Below are positions 25,182-33,107 of a stretch of DNA of 64,000 nucleotides, piece by piece. Numbering within the stretch: the first letter of the stretch is position 1; every line of letters begins with the position of its first letter. Made by a program: the position numbers and the translations under genes. Origin of the DNA: Niallia sp. XMNu-256 (GTDB lineage: Bacteria; Bacillota; Bacilli; Bacillales; Cytobacillaceae); NCBI RefSeq assembly GCF_036670015.1, contig NZ_CP137636.1, positions 3,760,501 through 3,824,500 on the forward strand, in the 5' to 3' direction. The notes beneath the pieces were generated by a model, which ran no database searches, was not told the origin of the DNA, and saw only the letters and a program-made list of their open reading frames with translations.

Positions 25182-25207
25182 GTTTTAAATGCATCGTAAT
25201 AGGGTAA
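25182..25207 (+). promoter_or_regulatory. SigB promoter of dps
   Basis: GTTTTA, 14 nt, GGGTAA. Confidence 0.78.
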
Positions 25208-25263
25208 AGAATAGATGTCAACACTATTACTATTAAAATAGTACAAATGGAGGTATAAAAAAT

Positions 25264-25722
25264 ATGGCATATACGAAAGAAAAAAACGCTCAAGTAACAG
25301 AGACACTCAATACTCAAGTGGCGAACCTCTCCGTCCTTTATATGAAATTACACAATTATCATTGGTATGTAAAGGGAAAGAACTTCTTTACCTTACATAC
25401 TAAGTTTGAAGAATTATACACGGAAACGGCTGCACACTTAGATACAATCGCCGAGAGAATGCTCTCAATAGGTGCTTCACCAACAGCGACATTAAAAGAA
25501 CATTTAGAGCTTGCTTCCATTAAAGAAGCGAAAGGCAATGAAAGTGCGCAGGAAATGGTTCAAGCGCTATCTGATGATTTCCATACGATCTGTAACGAAC
25601 TTACAGACGGCATTACTTTAGCCGAAGACAAGGATGACCAACCGACCGCTGATTTATTCATTGCTATTCGTACTTCATTAGAAAAGCACAGATGGATGCT
25701 CGAAGCCTGTCTAGCAGAATAA
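25264..25722 (+). CDS. dps: Dps-family DNA protection / miniferritin protein
   Basis: This is a 152-residue Dps-type ferritin fold. The inter-subunit ferroxidase ligands appear as His in LHNYHWYVKGKNFF, and Glu/Asp in FEELYTETAAHLDTIAERML. It is expected to assemble into a 12-mer that oxidises Fe(II) with peroxide and shields DNA. It starts at ATG 25264 with GGAGG. A SigB promoter lies 57 nt upstream. In the B. cereus sigB cluster a ferritin-like gene also sits among the rsb genes, which fits this position between rsbK and rsbY. Confidence 0.92.
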   Translation: MAYTKEKNAQVTETLNTQVANLSVLYMKLHNYHWYVKGKNFFTLHTKFEELYTETAAHLDTIAERMLSIGASPTATLKEHLELASIKEAKGNESAQEMVQALSDDFHTICNELTDGITLAEDKDDQPTADLFIAIRTSLEKHRWMLEACLAE

Positions 25723-25755
25723 AAACGATTGGAGTCCAGACCGCCTTTCATTAAA

Positions 25756-25889
25756 GTGAAACTTCCATCAGTGAGATTCTCTCCCCCACTGATGGATAGC
25801 CTCAGGCCACAGGATCCTGGTTACACAGACGTTGCTCAAGGCGAATGAAGTCTGTGTTTAACTTCAGAGTTTTAGGGGCGGTTAAACGA
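25756..25889 (+). repeat. Family C structured element, copy 2
   Basis: gtgaaacttccatcagtg and cactgatgg form stem 1; acacagac and gtctgtgt form stem 2, with gttgctcaaggcgaatgaa between. The element ends near ttaggggcggttaa. It lies between the convergent ends of dps and rsbY. Confidence 0.75.
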
Positions 25890-26019
25890 AATAAATATAG
25901 GATCAAATGGGTGTCAGTGATTCTGACACCCTTTACATGTGAATGAGAGAGGCTCACAAATTGAAAACAATGTTATGAAAAAATGGAAATAAAACGAAGA
26001 AATAAGTAACTGAAGGAAG

Positions 26020-27168
26020 CTACGCCTTTGCTGAAACCATGACCAAACACATATCATCTTTTGGGGCATTAACCCATTCAGAACTTGGATGTAGTTGATG
26101 AAGCAAGGATTCAGGATTTACTGTTTCTTGCTCTTGAAAAATGCTAATTAATTTAGATACCGCATCGTCGTATTCCTCTTCCAGCCATTCTGATAGCCCA
26201 TCTGTAAAGAGTAAAATTCGTACAGCCTCTTGGTAAGGAATAACCTCTTTTTTAACTTCGATCTGATCAAAAAAGCCAAGCGCACAGCAACCTTCCGTCA
26301 GCAGCTTCACTTCACCATCCACAATGACAATCCCTTCCGGATGCCCTGCATTCACATATTCAATGGTTTGACTTTCCGTGTCTAAAACAAAATAAATCGC
26401 TGTAAAATAATAGTTTGTTGAACCATCTGATAAATTCAACTGATTCATCCGCCGATTTAATTCTTTCATGACCGCCACAGGATCCCCCATTCCTGTAATC
26501 GTATCCTTTAATGCGGAATAAATATACATACATACAAGTGAAGAGGAAATCCCATGCCCCATCACATCTAGTAAAATAACAGCATAGCGATTTGGACTAA
26601 TTTTATACCAAGCATATAAGTCGCCGGCAAGCTCAAATGTAGGTTTGTAGACAGCTGAAATCGATACATTTTCTTCTACTAACGGACCGCTAAGCATGCT
26701 TCTTTGAACTCCCTTGGCTAAGTCTAATTCATATTGAATCCGCTTCTCCCTTTCCTTCCGTAAATCCTTCTCTTTTTTTACCCGAAGGACCGAACGAACT
26801 CGAGCCAGCAGCTCAACCTTATTAATTGGTTTCATGACATAATCAAGGGCACCCGCATCCATCGCCTCAGCCATCTTATAAGAATCTCCCATTGCTGTAA
26901 CAAAGATTATCGGAAGGTCCTCGAATCGCTCCCGAGAGAGAATGGTTCGGCAAGCCTCGATTCCATCAATTTCTGGCATCATCAAGTCCATTAAAATTAA
27001 ATCGACTGGCACTTCAACTGAGCTCGGCGCATCAAGTTGTAAATATTGATATAACTCCTTTGCAGATGAAAATAATTCCAGCCGATGATAGCCAGCTTGC
27101 TGCATGATTTTTTCAACAATCATGAGATTCGTTGAATTGTCGTCTACAATGGCTATTTTCATAGGCAT
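26020..27168 (-). CDS. rsbY: RsbY, response-regulator PP2C phosphatase activating SigB
   Basis: This is a 382-residue protein. An N-terminal receiver domain (IAIVDDNSTN, phospho-Asp in LILMDLMMPEIDG, Lys in YVMKPINKVELL) is followed by a coiled linker and a PPM/SpoIIE-type serine phosphatase domain. The metal-binding segments are ELAGDLYAWYKI, VILLDVMGHGISSSL and RILLFTDGLSEW. On phosphorylation by RsbK it should dephosphorylate RsbV, which then releases SigB from RsbW. The start is ATG 27168, 8 nt after GGGGGGA. This domain layout with a neighbouring hybrid kinase distinguishes the B. cereus type of SigB control from the RsbU/RsbP type. Confidence 0.9.
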   Translation of the reverse strand: MPMKIAIVDDNSTNLMIVEKIMQQAGYHRLELFSSAKELYQYLQLDAPSSVEVPVDLILMDLMMPEIDGIEACRTILSRERFEDLPIIFVTAMGDSYKMAEAMDAGALDYVMKPINKVELLARVRSVLRVKKEKDLRKEREKRIQYELDLAKGVQRSMLSGPLVEENVSISAVYKPTFELAGDLYAWYKISPNRYAVILLDVMGHGISSSLVCMYIYSALKDTITGMGDPVAVMKELNRRMNQLNLSDGSTNYYFTAIYFVLDTESQTIEYVNAGHPEGIVIVDGEVKLLTEGCCALGFFDQIEVKKEVIPYQEAVRILLFTDGLSEWLEEEYDDAVSKLISIFQEQETVNPESLLHQLHPSSEWVNAPKDDMCLVMVSAKA

Positions 27169-27205
27169 ATAGCAAATCCCCCCTTTATATATAAATGATG
27201 CCTGA

Positions 27206-27238
27206 CCTTTTGTTCAGATGAACATGTCGATCAGGCAT
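27206..27238. terminator. Hairpin between sigB and rsbY
   Basis: The arms tgcctga and tcaggca enclose an inner gttca/tgaac stem. T-rich sequence flanks it, so it may attenuate rsbY or end transcripts. Confidence 0.45.
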
Positions 27239-27279
27239 TTTGTTCCATCTTAACAGACTCCCGCCTTAAGATTCTACTC

Positions 27280-27426
27280 AATAGAAGGCGGGAGAAACTG
27301 TAAATCATGATCACAGACTTCATACGCCTGCAGTTAGATCTGTGTGACCAACATGCTATGGCCTAAGCCTTCCATTCGTTTAAGGGTAACCGGAAACTCG
27401 AAACCCCTACTGATGGGAGTTTCACT
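27280..27426 (-). repeat. Family C structured element, copy 3 (reverse orientation)
   Basis: On the minus strand gtgaaactcccatcagt begins the element and the tcacacaga and gtctgtga arms with gcaggcgtatgaa between them follow. It is more diverged in stem 1 than the other copies. Confidence 0.65.
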
Positions 27427-27438
27427 GGATCCGTTCAC

Positions 27439-28230
27439 TTATTGCGAACTCCGTGATACATTCGTTTTTTCAAGTTCCTTCCTTAACTTGGCAATCGCCT
27501 TTTTTTGTAATCGTGAAACATGCATCTGGGAAATCCCCAAGTCCTCGCCGGTTTTCTTTTGGCTTTTATTTTCCACAAACGTACAATGAATGATCTCCCT
27601 TTCTCTTTCTGTCAGAACATGAAGAACACTCTCAAGCAAAAGCCTTTGATCGACTTGTTCGAACCCTTCATCATGGGATCCTACAACATCTAATGTCGTC
27701 ATCGTATTTCCCTCAGAACCCGTTTCAATCGGTTGATCCACGGAAGCGGCTTGATACCCTTTTCCCATTTCCATCGCTTCCAATACTTCTTCTTCTGAAA
27801 GCTCTAAATGGTCAGCGATTTCATGGATTTTTGGCGAACGTTTATACTCAATCGTCAACTCGTCTACGACTTTTTGAATTTTCGGCCACACTTCTTTTAT
27901 TCGTCTCGGCACATGGACACTCCATGTTTTATCCCTTAAAAACCGTTTGATTTCTCCGATAACGGTAGGGATTAGAAAGGATTCAAAGGATTTCCCCATG
28001 CCTGGTTCATATCTTCTGATCGCCCCTAATAACCCGAGCATTCCGACTTGCATGAGATCTTCATGAAAATTTCTACCTCTAGAATATTTTCTTACGAGAC
28101 TCCCGACCAAGGCTGTGTAATGTTCCACTAAGATGGTTTGAGCTGATGAGTTCTCATCCTGTTGAAACTCTAAAATTAAGCTATCAATCTCTTCCTTGCT
28201 TCGTTTCACCATTTGAGGCGGTTGTGCCAT
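27439..28230 (-). CDS. sigB: RNA polymerase sigma factor SigB
   Basis: This is a 263-residue sigma-70 family factor of the SigB/SigF/SigG group. Region 2 contains DLMQVGMLGLLGAIRRYEPG and region 2.4 follows; region 3 is KIHEIADHLELSEEEVLEAM; region 4 has LTEREREIIHCTFVENKSQKKT and the helix-turn-helix GISQMHVSRLQKKAIAKL. It directs the general stress regulon seen across this window. The start is ATG 28230, 10 nt after GGGGGAG; a GTG at 28239 is too close to that site. It overlaps the rsbW end by 47 nt, typical of the rsbV-rsbW-sigB operon. Confidence 0.95.
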   Translation of the reverse strand: MAQPPQMVKRSKEEIDSLILEFQQDENSSAQTILVEHYTALVGSLVRKYSRGRNFHEDLMQVGMLGLLGAIRRYEPGMGKSFESFLIPTVIGEIKRFLRDKTWSVHVPRRIKEVWPKIQKVVDELTIEYKRSPKIHEIADHLELSEEEVLEAMEMGKGYQAASVDQPIETGSEGNTMTTLDVVGSHDEGFEQVDQRLLLESVLHVLTEREREIIHCTFVENKSQKKTGEDLGISQMHVSRLQKKAIAKLRKELEKTNVSRSSQ

Positions 28231-28669
28231 GATTCTCACGCTCCCCCCTTAGATACTTCACCATGTAGACCGTTACTCCAGAATCATTCAACACCCGAAC
28301 TTCATCCATCAGTGTCTCTATCAAGTATAGTCCTAACCCTCCCTCTGTCAGTTGATCGACTGTACTTGATTCCGTATAAGGTCCTAATTCACTTTTTGTC
28401 TGTTTAAAATTAAAGCTCTTTCCATTATCCGCTACCATCAACTCAAGCTTGTCCTCATAAATGCCAAAACCTACGATCACATCTCCATCTTCATCCTTTG
28501 AATAGGCATGCTGAACCGCATTTGTACAAGCTTCACTTACAGCAATCTTAATATCTTCAATTTCCTCGTATGTATATCCCATGCGATTCGCGATTCCTGA
28601 TAATGTTAATCTAATAACCCCAATATAATCAGGCTTAGCCGGAATTTTTAATTCAATATAATCCATCAT
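28184..28669 (-). CDS. rsbW: Anti-sigma-B factor kinase RsbW
   Basis: This is a 161-residue HATPase-type serine kinase and anti-sigma factor. The ATP-site motifs are [17 protein letters not shown] (N box), [12 protein letters not shown] (G1 box) and [16 protein letters not shown] (G2 box). It binds and inhibits SigB in unstressed cells and phosphorylates RsbV. Its ATG overlaps the rsbV stop (ATGATG junction), which indicates translational coupling, and its 3' end overlaps sigB. Confidence 0.95.
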   Translation of the reverse strand: MMDYIELKIPAKPDYIGVIRLTLSGIANRMGYTYEEIEDIKIAVSEACTNAVQHAYSKDEDGDVIVGFGIYEDKLELMVADNGKSFNFKQTKSELGPYTESSTVDQLTEGGLGLYLIETLMDEVRVLNDSGVTVYMVKYLRGERENHGTTASNGETKQGRD

Positions 28670-29007
28670 TTTGCTCCCTCATCCTCCGCCTCTGACTTTG
28701 CCGAAATGTTCAAAATGTTACTTAATCCTGTGATTTCGAAGAGTCTCTTTAATCGATTCGATAGCTCGATCAGCTTCAACTCTCCGTTATTTTCTTTAAG
28801 TTGCTTGAATATGCCAACAAACACGCCGAGCCCTGTACTGTCTAGGTAAGTTACATCCTTTAGATTAACAACCATGACTTTATTGCCCCCTTCTGCAAGC
28901 GGCAATAACTCTTCTCTTAGCTTTGGCGCTGTATAAGCATCAATTTCTCCTGCCACATGGATCAATATTTCATTATCATTTTGTTGTTTATCTATTTTAA
29001 AAACCAC
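28666..29007 (-). CDS. rsbV: Anti-anti-sigma factor RsbV
   Basis: This is a 113-residue STAS-domain protein. The phosphorylatable Ser and its context are [20 protein letters not shown]. It binds RsbW when unphosphorylated and so frees SigB; RsbY removes the phosphate. The start is taken at GTG 29007, 6 nt after GAGGTG; a GTG three codons upstream overlaps that site. It is the first gene of the rsbV-rsbW-sigB operon and has a SigB promoter just upstream, which gives autoregulation. Confidence 0.93.
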   Translation of the reverse strand: MVFKIDKQQNDNEILIHVAGEIDAYTAPKLREELLPLAEGGNKVMVVNLKDVTYLDSTGLGVFVGIFKQLKENNGELKLIELSNRLKRLFEITGLSNILNISAKSEAEDEGAK

Positions 29008-29038
29008 TACGATCACCTCTAAAATCTTTTACTTTTAA

Positions 29039-29064
29039 TTACCCGCTTTTATTAAAACTTAAAC
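29039..29064 (-). promoter_or_regulatory. SigB promoter of rsbV-rsbW-sigB
   Basis: GTTTAA, 14 nt, GGGTAA, 32 nt upstream of rsbV; this indicates positive autoregulation of the operon. Confidence 0.82.
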
Positions 29065-29197
29065 CTCTTTTTTTAAAAAAATGAGCATTTATTAGGTTAT
29101 AACCTTTAAAACCTATTTAAATCCGATTATACCAAAAGATTAATAATGAACGAATAGATAGAACGCCCCATCCAAATTTTACTAATTGGTAAATTAG

Positions 29198-29222
29198 GTT
29201 TTATTTTCAAAATATTGGGTAA
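29198..29222 (+). promoter_or_regulatory. SigB promoter of the 59-residue protein gene
   Basis: GTTTTA, 13 nt, GGGTAA. Confidence 0.7.
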
Positions 29223-29258
29223 ATAAAAAAGGCATTTATGACAAAGGAGGGTGTTCAA

Positions 29259-29438
29259 ATGAATAAAGAAACAAAACAAAAGAAAAGAAATTCCCACTTG
29301 AAGGTCATTACAAATGACAATAGCTCAATGGCCCAAGACTTAAAGGAAATCAAGAGACTTGGCAAAGAAATGGATCAGGCAAAAACTGGAACCGAGTTGC
29401 AAAAAGAAGATGATCAAACCCAAGATCCGAAGCAATAA
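29259..29438 (+). CDS. Small charged protein, likely SigB-controlled
   Basis: This is a 59-residue highly charged protein (Lys, Glu, Gln rich; e.g. MAQDLKEIKRLGKEMDQAK) with no hydrophobic segment, probably disordered or helical. The start is ATG 29259, 8 nt after AAAGGAGG; the frame upstream includes the binding site itself. I do not recognise the family. A SigB promoter precedes it and a terminator follows, so it is a single-gene stress transcript divergent from rsbV. Confidence 0.7.
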   Translation: MNKETKQKKRNSHLKVITNDNSSMAQDLKEIKRLGKEMDQAKTGTELQKEDDQTQDPKQ

Positions 29439-29445
29439 AAGATAG

Positions 29446-29480
29446 AAGAGGCCTACACGATTTGTGCAAGCCTCTTTTTT
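29446..29480 (+). terminator. Terminator of the 59-residue protein gene
   Basis: The arms agaggc and gcctct with imperfect inner pairing precede TTTTTT. Confidence 0.75.
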
Positions 29481-29597
29481 ATCTAGCTGTCGAATCGGAT
29501 ATCGAAGCCCAGTCGTCCCATTGATGACCTATGATACTTTTTACTTATCTTTTGATCATCTTGTTTTATGATCACTTTTCATTTTTTGTTGATATCC

Positions 29598-29849
29598 TTA
29601 TTTTTTTCGATGTTCTTTTATAGTCGGGGAGCCTGTAGTTCCAGTTTCCGGTCGGTATTCCTTGATCGTCTCGGAGCTAGCATCCCCGGCTCCTGGTCGA
29701 TATTCGATTAAGTTGTTCTCTATATCGATATCTCTGAATTTCTGTCCATCGTTTTCTACTAGTTCTTTTTCCTTCCCCTTAGAAATACTTTCTTTAGGTT
29801 GTTTCCCTACTTTATCTCTCGCTTTTTTATCAAAATAATAGTCAGCCAT
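29598..29849 (-). CDS. Small hydrophilic protein with repeated IKEYRP-type motif
   Basis: This is an 83-residue hydrophilic protein. The C-terminal half repeats a short unit three times: NLIEYRPGAG, TIKEYRPETG and TIKEHRKK. The N-terminus MADYYFDKKARDKVGKQ is basic. The start is ATG 29849 with AAGGGGG. I do not recognise the family. It has a near-consensus SigB promoter (GTTTAG, 13 nt, TGGTAG). The MAD- start and charged composition are shared with the KGG-repeat protein and the 44-residue protein nearby. Confidence 0.7.
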   Translation of the reverse strand: MADYYFDKKARDKVGKQPKESISKGKEKELVENDGQKFRDIDIENNLIEYRPGAGDASSETIKEYRPETGTTGSPTIKEHRKK

Positions 29850-29888
29850 GTGATTTTCCCCCTTTGATTTTGTAGCCTTACAATTGTT

Positions 29889-29913
29889 CTACCACCGTGT
29901 CAGAATTCTAAAC
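29889..29913 (-). promoter_or_regulatory. Candidate SigB promoter (minus strand)
   Basis: GTTTAG, 13 nt, TGGTAG, 40 nt before the 83-residue protein gene. Confidence 0.55.
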
Positions 29914-29972
29914 TTTGCTTATGATCAGGCTTGATGAATGCTTCCTAAAGACCTCTTTCTTCTGTGAAGACA

Positions 29973-30932
29973 TTATTTAAAAAACGATCCAGGTTTTTTA
30001 GCTTTTAAAAGGTCGCCTGTCCAGCCTTTTATTTTCAAATAGCCATAAAGCAGGAAAGTGGAGATTGTTATTAGAATGATCGACACAAGATAGCCAAACC
30101 GCCACTCCAGCTCAGGCATATTCTTGAAATTCATTCCCCATAAAGCCCCGAAGGCCATAACCGGGGTAAAAATCGTAGTAATGACTGTTAAGGTTTTCAT
30201 AATTTCGTTTCCACGATGGGCAGAAATGACTTCTTCTAATTTGATAATCGAATCCATTTCATGTTCATATTCGTTGAGGAGAGACATGACTCGATCGATC
30301 CGTTTGCATGTACAAACAAAAACCTCCCCTTTGTTGACTCCCGGAAAATTCGTTTCCTCAATTACCATTTTAAGTTCGTTGACGGGAATCAGTAGATTTT
30401 TCCAAAGCAAAAGTTCATGCCTAAGTTGATAGACGCGTTCGAGATTCTTTATTTCATTCCTTTTTCGTATATTCCATATCAGCGTATGGAGCGCCTCCTC
30501 AAACTGATCAATCTCCACCAACATATCATTTAGCAAGGCCCCAAGAAAAGTTAATAAACCATCAACCGCATTTTCAGTCCGGTCCATAAGCCGTAATAGA
30601 AATTCCGGTTTGATTTGTTCCAGTTCGGACAACTCCAAATCGATCGTAACCAACCTGTCCGTAGTTAAATAAAAATGAAAAATCTTAAAATCCCGCTCCT
30701 CAGTAAAACTCTTTTTATAAATAAGCGAACCATTCACAACCTTCTCCCCATCCTCCAAATAATCCACCCGCAAATAATTCGACTTCCTATCACGAACATT
30801 ATCCAACCACTCATTAAAACGTGGGGACTCTTTGAAACCTGGGCTTTCTTTGGAACGTGGGGACGGTTCTCGCGTTTCACTTTCCTTCAATTGAAGCCAT
30901 CTCCACTTACTAGTACCGAAATAGTTCTCCAA
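29973..30932 (-). CDS. CorA-family divalent cation transporter with in-frame repeat insertion
   Basis: This is a CorA-type magnesium/cobalt channel. The C-terminal membrane part has the diagnostic GMN motif in FGALWGMNFKNMPEL between TM1 (TVITTIFTPVMAFGALWG) and TM2 (GYLVSIILITISTFLLYGYL). The cytoplasmic domain fills the rest. The start is TTG 30932, 8 nt after AAAGGAG. Upstream codons to 30992 are a translated family B repeat and are rejected. Between SKWRWLQLKE and FNEWLDNVRD the frame reads through another B repeat, adding about 16 residues including SETREPSPRSKES. Whether the insertion is tolerated is unknown. Confidence 0.83.
   Translation of the reverse strand: MENYFGTSKWRWLQLKESETREPSPRSKESPGFKESPRFNEWLDNVRDRKSNYLRVDYLEDGEKVVNGSLIYKKSFTEERDFKIFHFYLTTDRLVTIDLELSELEQIKPEFLLRLMDRTENAVDGLLTFLGALLNDMLVEIDQFEEALHTLIWNIRKRNEIKNLERVYQLRHELLLWKNLLIPVNELKMVIEETNFPGVNKGEVFVCTCKRIDRVMSLLNEYEHEMDSIIKLEEVISAHRGNEIMKTLTVITTIFTPVMAFGALWGMNFKNMPELEWRFGYLVSIILITISTFLLYGYLKIKGWTGDLLKAKKPGSFFK
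30850..30881 (+). repeat. Family B repeat inside the corA reading frame
   Basis: The B core is ggggacggttctcgcgtttc. It is read on the minus strand as ETREPSPRS, in frame with the CorA domain. A decayed second unit lies at about 30826-30850. Confidence 0.85.
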
Positions 30933-30945
30933 CCTGATCTCTCCT

Positions 30946-30976
30946 TTGAAACATGGGGACGGTTCTCGTGTTTCAT
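30946..30976 (+). repeat. Family B repeat in the corA 5' leader
   Basis: TGAAACATGGGGACGGTTCT plus cgtgtttca ends directly at the AAAGGAG of corA, so the repeat forms the mRNA leader. Confidence 0.85.
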
Positions 30977-31057
30977 TTTGAGTATGAGCCAATCAAGAAC
31001 TCCATGGTCCGGTCCCGAACCAAGTGCTCTACCTAGCTCCTACCGTCTTACTTTTTT

Positions 31058-31087
31058 TGAAACAGCAGAACCGTCCCGGCGTTTCAC
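31058..31087 (-). repeat. Family B repeat
   Basis: TGAAACagcAGAACCGTCCCggcGTTTCA, in reverse orientation. Confidence 0.85.
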
Positions 31088-31130
31088 ACTTTTTTATTTA
31101 ATTTCCCTTTATTGCTTGAAATGAAACTTT

Positions 31131-31154
31131 GATAGAAACGTGGAGACGGTACTC
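31131..31154 (+). repeat. Decayed family B repeat
   Basis: The sequence agaaacgtggagacggtact lacks the right end. It lies just upstream of a SigB promoter. Confidence 0.6.
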
Positions 31155-31162
31155 TTAAATGG

Positions 31163-31188
31163 GTTTAATGGGAAGAAAATGGGGGTAA
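31163..31188 (+). promoter_or_regulatory. SigB promoter of the 88-residue protein gene
   Basis: GTTTAA, 14 nt, GGGTAA. Confidence 0.78.
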
Positions 31189-31253
31189 TTATAAAGCAAA
31201 GAGATTTAGAATTGTTAGTTTAATAGAGTTCAAATTAAAAGGAGGATATCCTG

Positions 31254-31520
31254 ATGAGAAGAACGGTAGGTTTGAGTTCACTAGTTTCTGTGGGTCTTGG
31301 CGCAGCTGCGATCTGGTTGTCAAAAAAACCGAATCGTATTCAAGCTAAATCCTATTTAAGACAAATGAAGCGGAAGTTATCACCCCCTTCATATTCTCAA
31401 AGCACGCAACGTGTGATTGAAAAGGGCGGAAACCCTCACCCACGGGATCTTGAGGATAACGAAATGGTGAGTGAAGGTGCGATGTATTCTGTGGATTACT
31501 ATAATGATAAACTTCAATAA
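31254..31520 (+). CDS. Small membrane-anchored stress protein
   Basis: This is an 88-residue protein. Residues 4-24 (TVGLSSLVSVGLGAAAIWLS) form one membrane segment or an uncleaved signal, followed by a basic stretch and an acidic C-terminal half. The start is ATG 31254 with AAAAGGAGG. I do not recognise the family. A near-perfect SigB promoter precedes it and a terminator follows, so it is a monocistronic member of the stress regulon. Confidence 0.75.
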   Translation: MRRTVGLSSLVSVGLGAAAIWLSKKPNRIQAKSYLRQMKRKLSPPSYSQSTQRVIEKGGNPHPRDLEDNEMVSEGAMYSVDYYNDKLQ

Positions 31521-31523
31521 CGA

Positions 31524-31557
31524 AAAATGGTTGGGACAAGTTCCCAGCCATTTTTTG
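31524..31557 (+). terminator. Terminator of the 88-residue protein gene
   Basis: The stem aatggttggg/cccagccatt is followed by TTTTTT. Confidence 0.85.
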
Positions 31558-31564
31558 AGTTGTG

Positions 31565-31606
31565 GTGAAACGCGGGGGAAACGCCGGGACGGTTCTCGCA
31601 TTTCAT
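31565..31606 (+). repeat. Family B repeat with duplicated left end
   Basis: TGAAACGCGGG is followed by a second GAAACgccGGGACGGTTCTcgcaTTTCA. Confidence 0.8.
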
Positions 31607-31693
31607 CCTATCAACCATGAATGATCCGATGCGAACTGCCAACATTGGAGCCCATAAACAACTCCCGCCGCTTCAAGTTTTTATAACATCAAC

Positions 31694-31731
31694 AAAAAGG
31701 AGCCTGCACGGAACGGTGCAGACTCCCTTTT
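31694..31731 (-). terminator. Terminator downstream of the KGG operon
   Basis: A 14-bp stem (aaggagcctgcac and complement with one mismatch) has A and T runs on both sides, so it can act in both directions. Confidence 0.8.
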
Positions 31732-31744
31732 ATTCATCAACTAT

Positions 31745-31879
31745 TTAATTGGGACGGGATTTTTTGCCTTTTTCTTCATTCCTTTGATTGAAGTCTTTAT
31801 CTCGGTTTTTAATACTTTCTTTCCCATCCATGCGTCCTTTTTCGCCCACATACAATCTGTCTTTTGTATTGTCAGCCAT
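31745..31879 (-). CDS. Small charged protein (44 residues)
   Basis: The frame MADNTKDRLYVGEKGRMDG continues with Lys/Glu-rich sequence to a C-terminal KSRPN. It starts at ATG 31879 with AAAGGGGG and ends at TAA 31745-31747. It is fully hydrophilic. It lies 56 nt downstream of the KGG-repeat gene on the same strand, probably in one transcript, and shares its MAD- start and charged style. No known family is recognised. Confidence 0.65.
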   Translation of the reverse strand: MADNTKDRLYVGEKGRMDGKESIKNRDKDFNQRNEEKGKKSRPN

Positions 31880-31935
31880 AAAATTCCCCCTTTAATGTTT
31901 AAGTATTAAACGAAGAATAAACTTCACGCGGGCTT

Positions 31936-32589
31936 TTATTCGTCATCATCCTCATCACGTTTGTTTTTGCGTGATCTTCCGCCCTTTTTCCCATTTTCTT
32001 CGTAGAATTCTTTATCATGGTTTTCAGCGGTTGTCTTTCCGCCTTTTCGACCAATTTCTTCATAGAATTCTTTATCATGATTTTCAGCGGTTGCCTTTCC
32101 GCCTTTTCGGCCAATCTCTTCATAGAATTCATCGTCGTGGTTTTCAGCGGTTGCCTCTCCGCCTTTTCGACCAATCTCCTGATAGAACTCTTTCCCATGT
32201 TTTTCAGCGGTTGTTTCTCCACCTTTTTGACCGATCTCCTGATAGAATTCCTTCCCATGCTTTTCAGCAGTTGTTTCTCCACCTTTTTGACCGATCTCCT
32301 GATAGAATTCCTTCCCATGCTTTTCGGCGGTTGTTTCTCCACCTTTTTGTCCGATCTCCTGATAGAAGTCACTATCATGGTTCTCTGCGGTTGTTTCTCC
32401 GCCTTTACGTCCAATCTCCTGATAAAACTCTTTATCATGGTTTTCAGCCGTGGCTTCTCCACCTTTACGGCCAATTTCCTGATAAAACTCTTTATCATGG
32501 TTTTCGGCAGTTGATTTTCCGCCTTTACGTCCTCTTTCTTCCATACTCATATTTTTATCCTTGTTTTTGCTTTTGTTTTTGTCAGCCAT
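31936..32589 (-). CDS. gsiB: KGG-repeat (GsiB-like) hydrophilic stress protein
   Basis: This is a 217-residue hydrophilin. After a basic N-terminus there are nine tandem 20-residue units of the form GRKGGEATAENHDKEFYQEI, and a tenth KGG motif begins the basic/acidic tail. GsiB of B. subtilis has the same KGG repeat, which resembles group 1 LEA proteins and protects against dehydration; it is a classic SigB target. The start is ATG 32589 with TAGGAGGA. A SigB-like promoter lies about 200 nt upstream. Repeat structure makes the other frames long as well, but only this frame has the known motif and ribosome binding site. Confidence 0.9.
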   Translation of the reverse strand: MADKNKSKNKDKNMSMEERGRKGGKSTAENHDKEFYQEIGRKGGEATAENHDKEFYQEIGRKGGETTAENHDSDFYQEIGQKGGETTAEKHGKEFYQEIGQKGGETTAEKHGKEFYQEIGQKGGETTAEKHGKEFYQEIGRKGGEATAENHDDEFYEEIGRKGGKATAENHDKEFYEEIGRKGGKTTAENHDKEFYEENGKKGGRSRKNKRDEDDDE

Positions 32590-33107
32590 TTAAAATTCCT
32601 CCTAAAATGTTTTTAATCCATCAGATTTGAAAAATTAAAATTGCTTCCTTTTACGTCATGTCTCCCCACTCAGGATAGAAGCTGAGGTACTATTCGAATA
32701 TTTCTTTAAAAGATTCATTCCTAAATACCTCCCTCTTCTTAAAAGTGTGGTTCAACAGGTTGTCCCTGTAACCTTATAAATGTAATACCACCATTCTGAG
32801 AATCTTAAACTCTTTTATTTTTGTTTTACTAGATTTTGTCTCGTATTTTTTTTAAAAGCTCTTTTCTCATGCATTGTTGCTTATAGTATGAAAAATAGAA
32901 TGTTTGATCTAAGTTTCTCACTGTGAATCAAGTTCTATCAGAAAAAGAAAAGAGCTGCAAACTGAATTGAAGCCTGAAAATAACTATGTCCACGTTAAAA
33001 TTGGCCTTTAAATTTTAACAACAAACTTTACGAAAATAGCTTTTTTTAAAAAAACCTGACTCCGAATCAGTAAGCATCGGGGAACAGGCTTGACAAGCAG
33101 GCTTTTC
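32590..33107. other. Long leader and intergenic region before the KGG gene
   Basis: The right part is a 3' region of the CNNM-type gene with a weak imperfect hairpin near 33060-33105. The only clear signal is the SigB promoter at 32785-32810. No coding frame was found. Confidence 0.5.
32785..32810 (-). promoter_or_regulatory. SigB promoter of the KGG-repeat gene
   Basis: GTTTAA, 14 nt, TGGTAT. It gives an unusually long leader of about 190 nt. Confidence 0.6.

Noticed and set aside
30933-30992. Upstream ATG start for the CorA gene at 30992
   Set aside because: The first 20 codons translate a family B repeat, while TTG 30932 has AAAGGAG at proper distance.
31971-32630. A 219-codon frame on the plus strand and a 199-codon frame on the minus strand over the KGG gene
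   Set aside because: Both are by-products of the 60-bp tandem repeats. Only the minus-strand frame at 31936-32589 has the KGG motif and a ribosome binding site.
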